64,000 bases of DNA from Achatina immaculata (Eukaryota; Mollusca; Gastropoda; Stylommatophora; Achatinidae), in contig CM019707.1 of NCBI GenBank assembly GCA_009760885.1, forward strand, positions 31,061,687 to 31,125,686, written 5' to 3'. Shown in pieces: positions 1-10,361 of this stretch. Position 1 is the first letter of the stretch; every line of letters begins with the position of its first letter. The notes under the pieces are model-generated. The model searched no databases and had not been told where the DNA came from. It saw only the letters and a list, made by a program, of their open reading frames with translations. The position numbers and the translations under genes are program-made.

Positions 1-135
1 TTTGCATCGCAAATGATGGAAATCATATTGAAAACGTTATTTAATATTCCAGTTGAATAAAATGTTGTTAACAAATTTCATTTCTTGAAAATACGTATTT
101 TTGCCCATGTGTCCAGACTTTAGGGATACCCTGTA
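1..135 (+). mobile_element. 3' end of a mariner/Tc1-like DNA transposon
   Basis: The first 44 bases read in one frame as a short peptide, CIANDGNHIENVI, ending in TAA. It resembles the C-terminus of mariner/Tc1-type DDE transposases, which often end in a 'CI...GGH.E..' motif. It is followed by an untranslated stretch and a terminal motif (GTGTCCAGACTTTAGGGATACCCTG, split here as GTGTCCAGACTTTAGG and GATACCCTG) of the kind seen at mariner inverted repeats. The other end lies outside the window, so the assignment rests on one end only. Confidence 0.45.
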
Positions 136-299
136 AAATAAAGAAAAAAAAATATATATACGTTTATATAGGAATGAATGAGTGACTTCTAAAAAATTTT
201 TCACTCTTAACAGAGGCCCCAGCTTTCCCCGATGCCGAAGCAAAATCTTGCTTCCCCAGGTCTTTACAGGTCAGTAATCTGTGGTGACCTTTAAGCTTT

Positions 300-600
300 T
301 CCTATATTGTCACAGCATCCAGGAGTGATACAGACTACACTGTGCTGACAAGTGAAGAAAAATATTGGCACTAATGGGGGGGGGGGGGGGGTATCTCTGA
401 AAAACCTCAGTGACAAGATACAGGTCAAGGCAAATATGAGCACTAACGGTCATAATGTGCCTCAGTGGTATGGGGCAGATTACAAGAAAAGAACAGGCCA
501 GTAAGATGTGTAAACCCTGTATACCTCAACAGCAGAAAAATGTGGGTACTAACGTCATATGCACAGAGGCCCTTTTTATGTTGCATCATAGGTTTCTTTA
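300..600 (+). mobile_element. Decayed tail fragments of SINE family S1
   Basis: Two or three copies of the S1 tail signature follow each other: a 'gtgctgacaagtgaag' block, then 'aaatattggcactaa', then a second 'caggtcaaggcaaatatgag' block. The same order of motifs is clear in better copies at 15055 and 54945. No tRNA-like head is visible here. A run of 14 or more G at about 377-391 interrupts the element. Confidence 0.4.
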
Positions 601-714
601 GACAGTTTTGGCATTCCAGTCTTAATTTTGTTTTTTTTTAAATATCAAAAATAAATTTTTTAAATAATTACATAAAAGGAATTATTCTTTCACTTTTTTT
701 TTTTTATGGAATGG

Positions 715-1324
715 TAACAATAAGATTTATTTAGTGTGTGTCAGAATGATAAGATTTATTTATTGTGTGTCAGAATGATAAGATTTATTTATTGTGTGTC
801 AGAATGATAAGATCTATTTATTGTGTGTCAGAATGATAAGATTTATTTATTGTGTGTCAGAACGATAAGATTTATTTACTGTGTGTCAGAACAATAAGAT
901 TTATTTATTGTGTGTCAGAATGATAAGATTTATTTATTGTGTGTCAGAACGATAAGATTTATTTATTGTGTGTCAGAATGATAAGATTTATTTATTGTGT
1001 GTCAGAACGATAAGATTTTTATTTATTGTGTGTCAGAACGATAAGATTTATTTACTATGTGTCAGAACAATAAGATTTATTTATTGTGTGTCAGAATGAT
1101 AAGATTTATTTATTGTGTGTCAGAACGATAAGATTTATTTATTGTGTGTCAGAACGATAAGAGTTATTTATTGTGTGTCAGAACGATAAGATTTATTTAT
1201 TGTGTGTCAGAATGATAAGATTTATTTATTGTGTGTCAGAACAATAAGATTTATTTATTGTGTGTCAGAATGATAAGATTTATTTATTGTGTGTCAGAAT
1301 GATAAGATTTATTTATTGTTTTTC
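715..1324 (+). repeat. 29-bp minisatellite (about 21 units) in the RB1-like intron
   Basis: A 29-bp unit built on GATAAGATTTATTTATTGTG and TGTCAGAAT is repeated head to tail with few substitutions (AATGATAAG versus AACGATAAG variants). It lies upstream of the RB1-like exon at 1512 and so, if that gene is intact, inside an intron. Units vary mostly at single positions, which points to recent expansion. Confidence 0.95.
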
Positions 1325-1374
1325 AGAAGGAACTGCTGATTACATGCGCTAGAAAAAAAAATTATATTTGCCTG

Positions 1375-1434
1375 AATTCTTATCGTTCTGACACACAGTA
1401 AATAAATCTTATCGTTCTGACACACAATAAATAA
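1375..1434 (-). repeat. Two inverted units of the 29-bp minisatellite
   Basis: Two consecutive units of the 715-1324 minisatellite occur here in reverse orientation (TTATCGTTCTGACACACA twice), about 55 bases after the direct array ends. Direct and inverted units could pair as a large hairpin. Confidence 0.9.
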
Positions 1435-1511
1435 ATTTCAGTAATATCAGTAGACATGTTAAAATAAACATTAATTTGCTAATTTTGACCTGCATTTTTC
1501 CTTTTAATCAG

Positions 1512-1629
1512 TGTACCTGGCAAGAAAAACTTTACAGTCTCCCCTTTGAGAGAATCTCCATTTAAAGCTCCAGCATCTCCAAGTATGATGACTCCTAGGT
1601 CCAGACTCCTGTACAACTTCGGAGAAACT
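1512..1629 (+). CDS. RB1: RB1-like (retinoblastoma family) internal coding exon with CDK sites
   Basis: This exon encodes 39 residues plus one base of the preceding codon. It is preceded by a pyrimidine tract and AG (1510-1511) and followed by the donor GTATGT. The peptide contains SPLRESPFKAPASPS, then MMTPRSRLLYNFGET. In human RB1 the matching segment carries the CDK sites Ser807 and Ser811 (SPLKSPYK) and the MTPRSR block around Thr826; all three sites have S/T-P counterparts here. Phosphorylation in this region controls release of E2F in the vertebrate protein. The match to RB1 is better than to p107/p130, although LLY.F is shared with those relatives. Upstream exons, including the pocket domain, lie outside the window. 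Family identity is from recognition of the motif, not from a search. Confidence 0.85.
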
Positions 1630-1749
1630 GTATGTTCCCCAACCCTTTTTTCTTTCGGTTGTTTCTGTTAGAGTTGTAATTCTGATATCATTCTGAGGAC
1701 TGTATTTTAGATAGTCTCAGAAGAGGGATAAATGAGGTTGAGACATCCT

Positions 1750-2300
1750 TCAGAAACCAGACAGTATCTTTTACAGAGATTTAAAACGCAAACCTCGCCC
1801 CAAAAGGAGAATTACAACAACTGAAATGAGATTCTTGAGAAGAATTCTTGGAATATCAACAATGGATAGAATCAGAAAAGATGTTATTAGAAATAAAGAA
1901 GGAGTTGAACCTGTTCTGAACTATATTCAAAAACAACAAATAAAATGGTTGGGTCATGTGTCACAGCTACCAACAGAACGTGTATCACAGAGAGCAATGT
2001 TTTACAGACCACACAAAGACCATTGCCAATGCAAACAATGGACCAGTGGTATAGCAGAGTCCCTGAATATCTCAGTGTATGAAGCCAACAGGTGAGCCAT
2101 TGGGAGACAATTGCACTTCACCTCTACACCTAGCAGTAAATGAGGAAGGACAAGACAACACAAGACCTCACCCCAAGAAAAGGGCATAGATGAAAAACTT
2201 TGGGGCACATGTGAAGAACTCCTACTGACAATGGGATTTATGGAGGCATCCTGCCTCCTTGTCTAGATAGCAGAGCATATGAAACTTGAACATAGAAAAA
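1750..2300 (+). mobile_element. 3' fragment of a LINE (family E)
   Basis: The open stretch 1826-2095 encodes MRFLRRILGISTMDRIRKD and then IKWLGHV. This is the usual C-terminal segment of RTE-like reverse transcriptases, just after the thumb (RRILG.....R.......K...WLGHV). No reverse transcriptase catalytic motifs remain. The copy is 5'-truncated and is the only one of its family in the window. It lies in the RB1-like intron between 1629 and 3607. Confidence 0.7.
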
Positions 2301-2514
2301 ATAAGAAATAGAAACTCTATGATCCTTTTTTTTTTTAGTAAAGCTTCAGTAACCTGAATTTGGCACAGAAGCTTTGAGAGAACGGTTGAGTTGATCACTG
2401 TGACAGATATCTAGGTTTAACGTGATCTAAAGCATGAAAGAAGAAGAAAAATATAAGGTGTAATAAATGAATAAACTGAGTAAGTTTATCCCAGTGAGTT
2501 TGTAGTAACAAGAT

Positions 2515-3055
2515 GGAATCTTGACAATTTGGTTGTGTAGTTGTTCAGAAATCTTGAGAACATATGGAATTCAAAAGATATAAGCACAAAAACCAAGTTA
2601 AGATTATTCAATTCAAATTTGATATCCACCCGCATTTACACATGCGAAAGCTGGAAATCAACTAAAGAAATAGACAAGAAATTAGACTCTTTTTAAAAAA
2701 CTTAAGGAAAATGCTTGGTATAAATTGGAATGAATTTAAGAACAACACAGAGATAAGACAGATGAGCAAACAACAACCTGTCTCATGGGTGATCAGAAAA
2801 AGAAGATGGACATATGTAGGCCATGTGATGAGAAGAAATAATCGAATACCAAAACAAGCTAGCAAGTGGAGCACAACAGGCCAAAGAAAAAGCAGTCGAC
2901 CACATGAAACTCTAAAGAGGACGTTAAGAGAAGCCAGTTTAATGGGCATAACATACCCTGATGAAGTTGAAAGACTCGCAGAGAATAGGAAAACTTGGCA
3001 AACAACTATGCGACCCCTATGTGACATTTAACGGCACAGGAAGGATGTAAGATGA
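2515..3055 (+). mobile_element. LINE family B, 5'-truncated copy
   Basis: The copy covers the C-terminal part of the family B polyprotein: KQQPVSWVIRKRRWTYVGHV, a basic 'KRTLREASL' stretch, then DEVERLAENRKTWQTTMRPLCD and a stop. It ends in the family's 3' signature, 'taacggcacaggaaggat'. The reverse transcriptase core is missing. The copy lies in the RB1-like intron. Frame breaks near 2690 mark it as dead. Confidence 0.9.
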
Positions 3056-3606
3056 AGGTGTTTGGAGAAATATTTCTAGATAATTCTCTCATGAATAAAA
3101 AGTAGAATTATCCGCAAACTAAGCAGCATCAAAAGGTAGTGTAAGGACCAGTTAGATTTAGACACATTTGTAACAATGAGTGGGTGTAATGAAATGTCAC
3201 AAAACATATAATAGAACATCTATTTAGATAAAATATCCAAAATACATCTAAATAAACATAACATGCACATCAAGGTGGGACTACTGGAGAAAGAAAAAAA
3301 CAAATTGGATGCTCTATCTAAAGTGGTATAAATGTGAATAATTTAGCCACCTTCAGAACCACAAACAGATGTCTTAGAATCACTAGGAACAAATTCAAAT
3401 GATATGAAAGGAATAAAAACTCAAATTTTTGTTTGTTTGTTTTTTTTTTTCCATCTTTAAAGTATGTGAGTTTTTGCTAAAACTAGGAAGTTTAATTATT
3501 AGATTTTAAAAATCCTGCTGGATAAATTTACTGAAAGATTTAAGTTTGGTCTGTGATATAGCATTTTCTGTTTATTGTAATTTTTTTTCTACATCTTGTG
3601 AAACAG

Positions 3607-3701
3607 TCATCTGAAAAGTTGAGAGAGTTTAATGAAGCAATGAGCTCAAGAGTTGGAGTGGCCTCAGCAAAGAAACGTTTGAACTTGGATGATGTACAGC
3701 T
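3607..3701 (+). CDS. RB1: RB1-like penultimate coding exon (E2F-binding C-terminal segment)
   Basis: The exon runs from an AG at 3605-3606 to a strong donor, GTAAGT, at 3702. It encodes SSEKLREFNEAMSSRVGVAS then AKKRLNLDDVQ plus two bases. It starts in phase 0, exactly matching the end of the exon at 1629. The peptide aligns with human RB1 'SEKFQKINQM' followed by 'KKLRFDIEG', the helix and strand that bind the E2F-DP marked-box region. It is also reminiscent of the p107/p130 'KKR' segment. Reading straight through without splicing would hit a stop at once, so the donor is needed. Confidence 0.85.
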
Positions 3702-3736
3702 GTAAGTTGTTGCATTTAAAATTTTAGATATTAATC

Positions 3737-3965
3737 CAGGGGTTCTGAACAGTTTGGAGGGGGGTGGGGTGCACACCAACCACTGTGACCCCCAACAATC
3801 CCAGCCTAGGGAGGATTTGGGACCACAGATTGGCACACTGTTGGAATATTGATCTTTATACAAAATGTACATAATCTACAAGACATCACACTTTATGTTC
3901 ATTGGAACCCAAAAATTTCCCTGGGTGGAGGGGAGGAAGAATTCCCCGCAGGTTGATAACCCCTG
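3737..3965. mobile_element. hAT-type MITE with perfect 8-bp target-site duplication
   Basis: This 229-bp element begins CAGGGGTT and ends AACCCCTG, giving imperfect terminal inverted repeats that extend to about 14 bases. It is flanked on both sides by TATTAATC (3729-3736 and 3966-3973), an exact 8-bp duplication as expected of hAT transposition. There is no coding capacity. It lies in the last RB1-like intron. Confidence 0.85.
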
Positions 3966-3984
3966 TATTAATCTAAATTGCTTG

Positions 3985-4165
3985 AATGATATGAAGTTGT
4001 GCTTCTCCATTTTGTACAGTCCCTGCCATTTCCAGTCAGTGGTTCCCTCTCCTGTCACGATATGCCTGGTCAGTCCATTCTGACATTTTTCTGTTGGTCT
4101 TCCTCACCTTGTTTATACCACAGTTTTTTCCAGTGCCGGATTTCATGATTTCTGACTTGTCATTA
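3985..4165 (-). mobile_element. LINE fragment (family G)
   Basis: The sequence 'ctggtcagtccattctgaca' and what follows match, block for block, the segment at about 22390-22510. There the minus strand reads as a LINE C-terminal region (FLRHVITRQKLRNLAS). The family relation is visible at DNA level; the coding frame here is broken. Confidence 0.5.
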
Positions 4166-4872
4166 TAAACTACTTGTTAGAAGAAATTAAAAAAGTGAAT
4201 TAATTTTTAATTTTTTTTCCAAAATAATGGTCTGGTATGTTTGGAGTTTTATTCTGGTATTTTAGTAGATTTATTCTGGTATGTTAATAGATTTATTCTG
4301 ATATCTTTATTCTGGTATGTTAATAGATTTATTCTAGTATCTTGGTAGCTTTATTCTGGTATGTTAGTAGATTTTTTCTGGTATGTTAGTAGATTTATTC
4401 TGGTATTTTGGTATCTTTATTCAGGTGTGTTAGTAGATTTATTCTGGTATGTTAGTAGATTTATTCTGGTATTTTGGTATCTTTATTCAGGTATGTTAGT
4501 AGATTTATTCTGGTATTTTGGTATCTTTATTCTGGTATGTTAGTAGATTTATTCAGGTATTTTGATATCTTTATTCAGGTGTTAGATTTATTCAGGTATT
4601 TTGATATCTTTATTTAGGTATGTTAGTATCTTTATTCAGGTGTATTAGTAGATTTATTCTGGTATTTTGGTATCTTTATTCAGGTATGTTAGTAGATTTA
4701 TTCTGGTATGTTAGTAGATTTATTCTGGTATGTTAGATTTAATATGGTATGTTTGTAGTTTTATTCTGGTACGTTAGTAGGTTTATTCTGGTATGTTAGT
4801 AGATTTATTCTGGTATGTTAGATTTAATATGGTATGTTTGTAGTTTTATTCTGGTACGTTAGTAGATTTATT

Positions 4873-5290
4873 CCCCCGTGTGGTACCCGGGATCTGCAAA
4901 GAATAGGACCACTGTACCCTACCATGCATGATCGTAAAAGGCGACTAAGGAGGGTTCAGCATAGGGCCAGCAACCCTATCTGGTAAAAAAACTATCAGAC
5001 TGCTACAGAAACGGAAGCAAGGGAAAAAGCAAATGCAGGTGGAAGGAGAAATGCGTATCAGGAAACTGAGCCCATGAAGGTTGTGGATATAGCACTAAGA
5101 TGGACACCACAGGGGAGCAGAAGTAAGGGTAGACCAAAAGAGACATGGAGAAGAACAACAGAAAGGATGTTGAACAATAGAGGGCTCACCTGGGCAAGAG
5201 CAGAAAAAAAGGCGAAGGACAGGCATTTGTGGAAAACCCTTGCGGAAGCCCCATGTGCCCTGGGCACTTAAGGTTCAGAGAGAGAGAGTC
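4873..5290 (+). mobile_element. LINE family C, 3' end inside a minisatellite
   Basis: The element starts 'cccccgtgtggtacccggga' and ends with an (AG)n tail. Its open stretch 5074-5271 codes for IALRWTPQGSRSKGRPKETW, then RRTTERMLNNRGLTWARAEK and a terminal APCALGT. The 'RSKGRPK.TWRRT' block is typical of the very C-terminus of RTE-like LINEs. GATTTATTC flanks both sides (4865-4873, 5291-5299), but the same 9-mer occurs in every unit of the host minisatellite, so it is not diagnostic of a target-site duplication. Confidence 0.8.
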
Positions 5291-5370
5291 GATTTATTCC
5301 GGTATGTTAGTAGTTTTATTTTGGTAGCTTTATTCTGGTATGTTAGTAGATTTATTCTGATATGTTGGTC

Positions 5371-6571
5371 CAGGCTGGTTTCAGGCAAGGAAGAGGATCA
5401 AGAGATCATATTATTCAATATAACATTAATAATAGAGAAATGCAGAGAGTTTAATGTGAATCTATATTTATCTTTTATACACTACTCAAAGGCATTTGAT
5501 TATGTACAACACCAGAAACTGTGGGAAATAATGGAAAAAATGGGATTTCCAACACATTTGATGCAGTTAACATTACTTCTGTATCTAGACCAACAAGCAG
5601 CAGTAAGAATAAATGGTGAAACAACTTGGTTTGACATGAAACAAGGGGTCTGTCAGGGGTCATATTGTCACCCTACTTATTTAACTTGTATACTGAAAAT
5701 ATAATGAGGAATGTTAGAGAAGATGTAGACAAAGAATATTATGATGACATAACAATTGGAGGTTATGAAATACCAGAGATTAGATATGCTGATGACACAG
5801 TATTACTGTCCTCAACACAAAAAGGAATGGAAAAACTAATTATGTCAGACCGTAAGAGCAGTGGAGAGCAAAACCTCTATCTTAATGCGAAGAAAACTAA
5901 ATTGATGACAACTGACAAAACAAACAAGGCAGCTGAAATATGTATCAATGAGGAAAAACTGGAAGAAGTGGAGAGTTTTGAATATCTTGGATCACTACTA
6001 ACTAATAATGGAGATACAGTGAGGGAAATTAAAAGGAGGACATCTATCGCTCTTCAGAAAGTAAAACAAATAAAGAAACTGTGGAGAGGAACAGACAGAA
6101 CTACAAAAATAAGATTTTTAAGGGCGTGCATCTTTCTCATCGCAACATATGCCTGTGAGACCTGGACACTTAACAAAACAGCTAGGAAACACATAAATGC
6201 CTTTGAATGAAAATGCTACAGAAGAGTTCTTCAAATATCATGGACATAAAAATTAACAAATATATCCATACTACAAGAACTTAGTATTGAAGATGGCTGG
6301 CTAGTAAAGAGGATTAAAGAGAGAAAACTTAAATATTTTGGACACATTAAACGGTTTGATAATTTATAGAAGACCATCTTGGAAGGGTACATAATGGGAA
6401 AAAGGAAGAGAGGAAGACCAAGGCGAAGATGGCTGCAAGACATCGTTGATGGTTTGCAACTAGATGGGATGCATCAGCAGCAGGGCATCTTGCTTACAAC
6501 CGAGAGGCCCACAGGAGTGCTGTTAGGGAGGCAAAGTTCCGCAGGGGACATGCAAATGAATGAATGAATGA
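5371..6571 (+). mobile_element. LINE family A (RTE/BovB-like), reverse transcriptase copy
   Basis: This is one of the longer copies of family A. It covers the reverse transcriptase palm, with SKAFDYVQHQKLW, the active-site block RYADDTVLLSS and FEYLGSLLTNNGD. It then covers the C-terminal segment ETWTLNK..., LKYFGHIKR, KRKRGRPRRRWLQDIVD, and a (GAAT)n tail. The order and wording closely resemble BovB/RTE elements (YADD, FLGS, KLQYFGHL, RRRGR). Frame breaks near 5660, 6210 and 6367 make it non-functional. The endonuclease is absent. It sits inside the 22-bp minisatellite. Confidence 0.92.
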
Positions 6572-7161
6572 ATGGTAGTTTTACTCTGGTATGTTGGTAG
6601 TTTTATTCTGGTATGTTTGTAGTTTTATTCAGGTATGTTGGTGATTTTATTCTGGTATGTTATTCTGGTTGGTAGTTTTATTCTGGTATGTTAGTTTTAT
6701 TCTGGTATGTTGGTAGTTTTATTCTGGTATGTTGGTAATTTTATTCTGGTATGTTAGTAGTTTTATTTTGGTATGTTGGTAGTGTTATTCTGTTATGTTG
6801 GTAGTTTTATTTTGGTATGTTGGTAGTGTTATTCTGGTATGTTGGTAGTTTTATTCAAGTATGTTAGTATATTCTGGTATGTTGGTAGTTTTATTCTGGT
6901 ATGTTAGTAGTTTTATTTTGGTATGTTGGTAGTGTTATTCTGGTATGTTAGTAGTTTTATTTTGGTAGTGTTATTCTGGTGTGTTGGTAGTTTTATTTTG
7001 GTATGTTGGTAGTGTTATTCTGGTATGTTGGTAGTTTTATTTTGGTATGTTGGTAGTGTTATTCTGGTATGTTGGTAGTTTTACTCTGGTATGTTTATAG
7101 TTTTATTCTGGTATGTTAGTAGTTCTATTCAGGTTTGTTAGTAGCTTTATTCTGGTATGTT

Positions 7162-7798
7162 AGAAGGAACAACTGTTGAAGAAGAAAGCCAATTTGCATA
7201 CCTCAGCAGCTACATAGACCAGAATAGTGACACCAGAAAGGAACTTAGAATTAGAACTGCAAAACCAGCATTGACCTTCAAGAATCTTGAGAGCATATGG
7301 CATTCAGAAGTTATAAGCACAAAAACCAACCCAAGATTATTCAATTCAAATGTAATATCCAACTTCATTTATGCAGTCGAAAGCTGGAAATCAACTAAAA
7401 AAAAGACAAGAAATTAGACTCTTTTGAAAACAAATGCCTAAAGAAAATGCTCGATACAAAGTGGAACAAATTCAAGAACAACGCAGAGATAAGGCATATG
7501 AGCAAGCAGCAACAACCTGTCTCATGGGTGATCAGAAAAAAGGCGATGGACATATAACGGTCATCAGATGAGAAGAAACAATCAGAGAATCCCAAAACTA
7601 GTCCCTGTCTAGTGAAACACAACAGGCCAAAGAAAAAGATATCAGCCACATGAAACTCTAAAGAGGACATTGTTAAGAGAGACCAGCTTAGTGGGAATAA
7701 CATCCCTTGATGAAGTTGAAAAGCTTGCCAAAAAAACAGGAAAACTTGGCGAACTACTATGTAAGCCGTATGTGATGTTTAACGGCATGGGAAGGATG
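7162..7798 (+). mobile_element. LINE family B, 5'-truncated copy inside a minisatellite
   Basis: The copy encodes ...EESQFAYLSSYIDQNSDTRK, the NLESIWHSEVISTKT segment and the basic C-terminal part, with several frame breaks. It ends at 'taacggcatgggaaggatg'. Minisatellite units resume immediately on both sides. Confidence 0.9.
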
Positions 7799-7889
7799 AG
7801 CAGCTTTATACGGTATGTTAGTAGCTTTATTCTTTTATGTTAGTAGCTTTATACTGGTATGTTAGTAGCTATATTCTGATTATATCAGG

Positions 7890-8190
7890 AAATGTGTGTT
7901 CATCAAGTCTATACTTATTCATTTGATTTTTGTTCAGTATATCTTATTTATGTAAATTCTATGCAGTAAATTGTATTTTAGCGATGTAAATTCTGTATAA
8001 TAAATCTTAGTCATGCAAATTTTGTACGTGAAATCTGTACTTTTTCATATAAATTTTATGCATAAAATCTTTTCTTTTTTTCATGTAAGTTCTGTACATA
8101 GAATCTACTTTTTTCATATACATTTTTTACATGAAATCTGTACTTCTTCATGTAAATTCTGTACATGAAGTTGCACTTAATTCATGTTCT
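7890..8190 (+). repeat. Degenerate AT-rich tandem repeat
   Basis: About nine diverged units of a 'catgtaaattctgtacatga' plus 'aatctgtactttt' motif, roughly 30-35 bp each. It is older and more decayed than the adjacent 22-bp array. It is followed by a short CT-rich stretch at 8235-8280. Confidence 0.7.
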
Positions 8191-8447
8191 TTTTTTCTTA
8201 TTCTTTGTTGTTAATTACATTATAATCACATGCACACCTCCCTCTCTTTCTCTCGTCTCTCTCTCTCCCCCACCTTCCCATGAAGCTGATTGTCCTGCTG
8301 AATCCTCTCTTTGATAAGTTTTCATTTAAAATGGAGGTTCAGATCATCAGAAGGTGTCTGTGCCTTTGAGGTAAGATGCATGGACTTATTCATTTAAAAT
8401 TATTTGCATATATCAGAGTTTTTTTTTCGAATTAATACTTTTTGCAG

Positions 8448-8481
8448 ACCAGCTGGATCAAAAGTACGAAAGACATTTTAA
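8448..8481 (+). CDS. RB1: RB1-like terminal coding exon
   Basis: After the acceptor TTTTTGCAG, one base completes the leucine codon begun at 3701. The frame then reads PAGSKVRKTF and stops at TAA (8479-8481). The joined tail, KKRLNLDDVQL-PAGSKVRKTF, parallels human RB1 'KKLRFDIEGSDEADGSK' but ends about 40 residues earlier. The last intron is 4746 bp. In a second possible frame the exon reads QLDQKYERHFNNQLHNKWMS to a stop at 8542, but that phase does not fit the donor at 3702. The 3' UTR follows; its end cannot be placed with confidence. Confidence 0.75.
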
Positions 8482-9750
8482 TAACCAGCTACACAATAAA
8501 TGGATGTCATCTGAGAATTCGAAGGCAGCATTTAAAGGAAGGTAAAATCAGGTTGAAAGTAGCCTTTTGCAAGGAGCCGAAAATCTACAGACACTGTCAT
8601 ATTTTGTAATGATGTGTAGCTATTTTAGTGACTTAATGTTTTTGTCCTATCAAATTAAACTGGCTTTTTTTGGTATATGACCCTGTAGCCGTGTTGGGAA
8701 GTCTGTCCGGTATAACCATTTATTGCTTGTGATTCTAAGGCAGCAGTCAGCCATGGTTTCAAGTAACCAGTGTTGTTATTAAAGGCATTAATACATTTTA
8801 TATTTATATTTATATTTGTATATGATATACCTGAAATTAGGCTTGCTAAAAAGAGGCGATTTTACAGTCAGTTTGTTATTTGTTGTTTCTGATTACTATT
8901 CTAAAAGCCCCATTCATATTGATTTGAAAGGGAGGAAGTAATTAATACCGATCCCACCATTCCGATTATCTTATCTGAAGTTATCTCTTTTTTTTTCCGG
9001 TTGTAAAATGTGAAGCTGAACATAGTCAGTTCCTTTTGGAACAAACTTGTACACAACCATTTCCATTGCACATATTCAGACGGTTAAACTACGATACACT
9101 GAGAGTCTTATAAGACCGGCAGTTACATTTTAATCTCCACCATGTTCATTATTACACACATTCAGTCAAAGTCTCTTTCTTATTTTTTTTTTTTTTTAAG
9201 TGGAAACCTATAGAATCTGGTGTGTCTACAGTTTAATTTAAAAGTTTGTTGTTGTTTAGGTGTTATTTATTTATATTTTTTTTTACTTAGCTGATTTTTA
9301 CATGGAATTTATAAAACATGTGAACTAAAAGCAGACTAAACTTATTCAATATCTTGTATGTAAATAATAATGACTGTTTTTAACAGTGCGGATGTACCAT
9401 TTTTTTCACATGCTTTATATATAGATTGAATAGGTTCAGTCGATATGGCTAAATAATTATGCTGTTTTGTGCCAGCAACATGTTGATGCTTTTCTAGAGA
9501 TGCATTTGTCATCTTAATGCTGTATACTTGTGTTTCTTGTACTGCTAGATTTCTTGTTCATAGTGCTGCGGCAGTTGGAATTTATCACATTTTATATTTA
9601 TCTTCAGTACAAAAGTTCTTCAGTATTCAGGGTTGTAAATATTCCCCATCTCATTTCAACTTCCAGCCCAGATTCGTTTGTGGCATTTTCTCAATCTTAT
9701 TCAAAGGAGTGGGCTGGAGATCTGTTACCAATGAGTACCAGTCCACTGTC
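8482..9750 (+). other. RB1-like 3' UTR and/or AT-rich intergenic DNA
   Basis: No coding signal is seen. There are several weak AATAAA-like hexamers (for example around 8494) and runs of T. Two overlapping open frames at 9517-9865 are partly LINE sequence and do not look like genes. Confidence 0.5.
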
Positions 9751-9754
9751 ATTG

Positions 9755-9862
9755 ATAATCTGCAAATGGATGCATCAGCAGCAGGACATCTTGCTTACAA
9801 CCGAGAGGCCTACAGGAGAGCTGTTAGGGAGGCAAAGTTCTGCAAGGGACATTGCAAATGAC
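9755..9862 (+). mobile_element. LINE family A, short 3' fragment
   Basis: The last 100 or so bases of family A (LQMDASAAGHLAYNREAYRR...) are present, ending 'gcaaatgac'. The (GAAT)n tail is lost. Confidence 0.85.
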
Positions 9863-9875
9863 TGACAGACCAGTC

Positions 9876-10125
9876 CATTTAGGGTGCCTGAGTGGCATCA
9901 GTTTGTGAACTAATTTCTCGCGGTGAATGTTGGTGGTTGAGTCTGGTAGGAGGTTCCATAGTCATCCAACTGTAGAAATTGGTACCTGGGTATGAAGAAG
10001 GAAAGTGCTGACTGCAGTCACCTTCCATCATGTTGATGGGAAATACAGACACTGAAACCATATCCCCACCCACCTGCACTTGGTACCTCCATGTCATAAT
10101 AGGGTTACCTTTACCGGTCAACTCA
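9876..10125 (+). mobile_element. SINE family S1, diverged copy
   Basis: A tRNA-like head ('gggtgcctgagtggcatcag') is followed after about 90 bases by the S1 body motif 'gtagaaattggtacctgg' and later 'gtgctgactgcagtcacctt'. The B box is degraded. Confidence 0.55.
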
Positions 10126-10361
10126 ATGCACAAAAACAGAGAGACCAGAAACACTTGTGGCTCTGAAACTAACTATGAGATTGAAGAGCGTGCCAGCGAA
10201 AAGAGTACATTGTATACATGACTCTCAGACTGTTAGTGATCATTCATGTACAAATTAGCTGCATGTATAAAGACCTGACCCAAGTTTACAGTCTTGGAAG
10301 GCAACCGAGATTTGCAGTGAAGAGAAGTCTGAATTGTATGTTGTTTTTTTTTAAAAATTAG

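Larger units (their letters stand above)
4235..7885 (+). repeat. About 22-bp minisatellite, 'ttattctggtatgttagtag' type, split by three LINEs
   Basis: Units built on TTATTCTGGTATGTTAGTAG fill 4235-4872, 5290-5370, 6572-7160 and 7800-7885. The gaps are occupied by LINE families C, A and B in that order, all on the + strand. Unit variants (GTAGATTTATTC, GTAGTTTTATTC, GTAGCTTTATTC) dominate different segments. The array therefore kept evolving locally, before or after the insertions. It sits in the last intron of the RB1-like gene. Confidence 0.9.

Noticed and set aside
2950..2985. CTGATGA...GAAA core of a hammerhead ribozyme
   Set aside because: The spacing leaves no room for stem II, no stems I or III form, and it is coding sequence of LINE B (DEVERLA) that differs in other copies.
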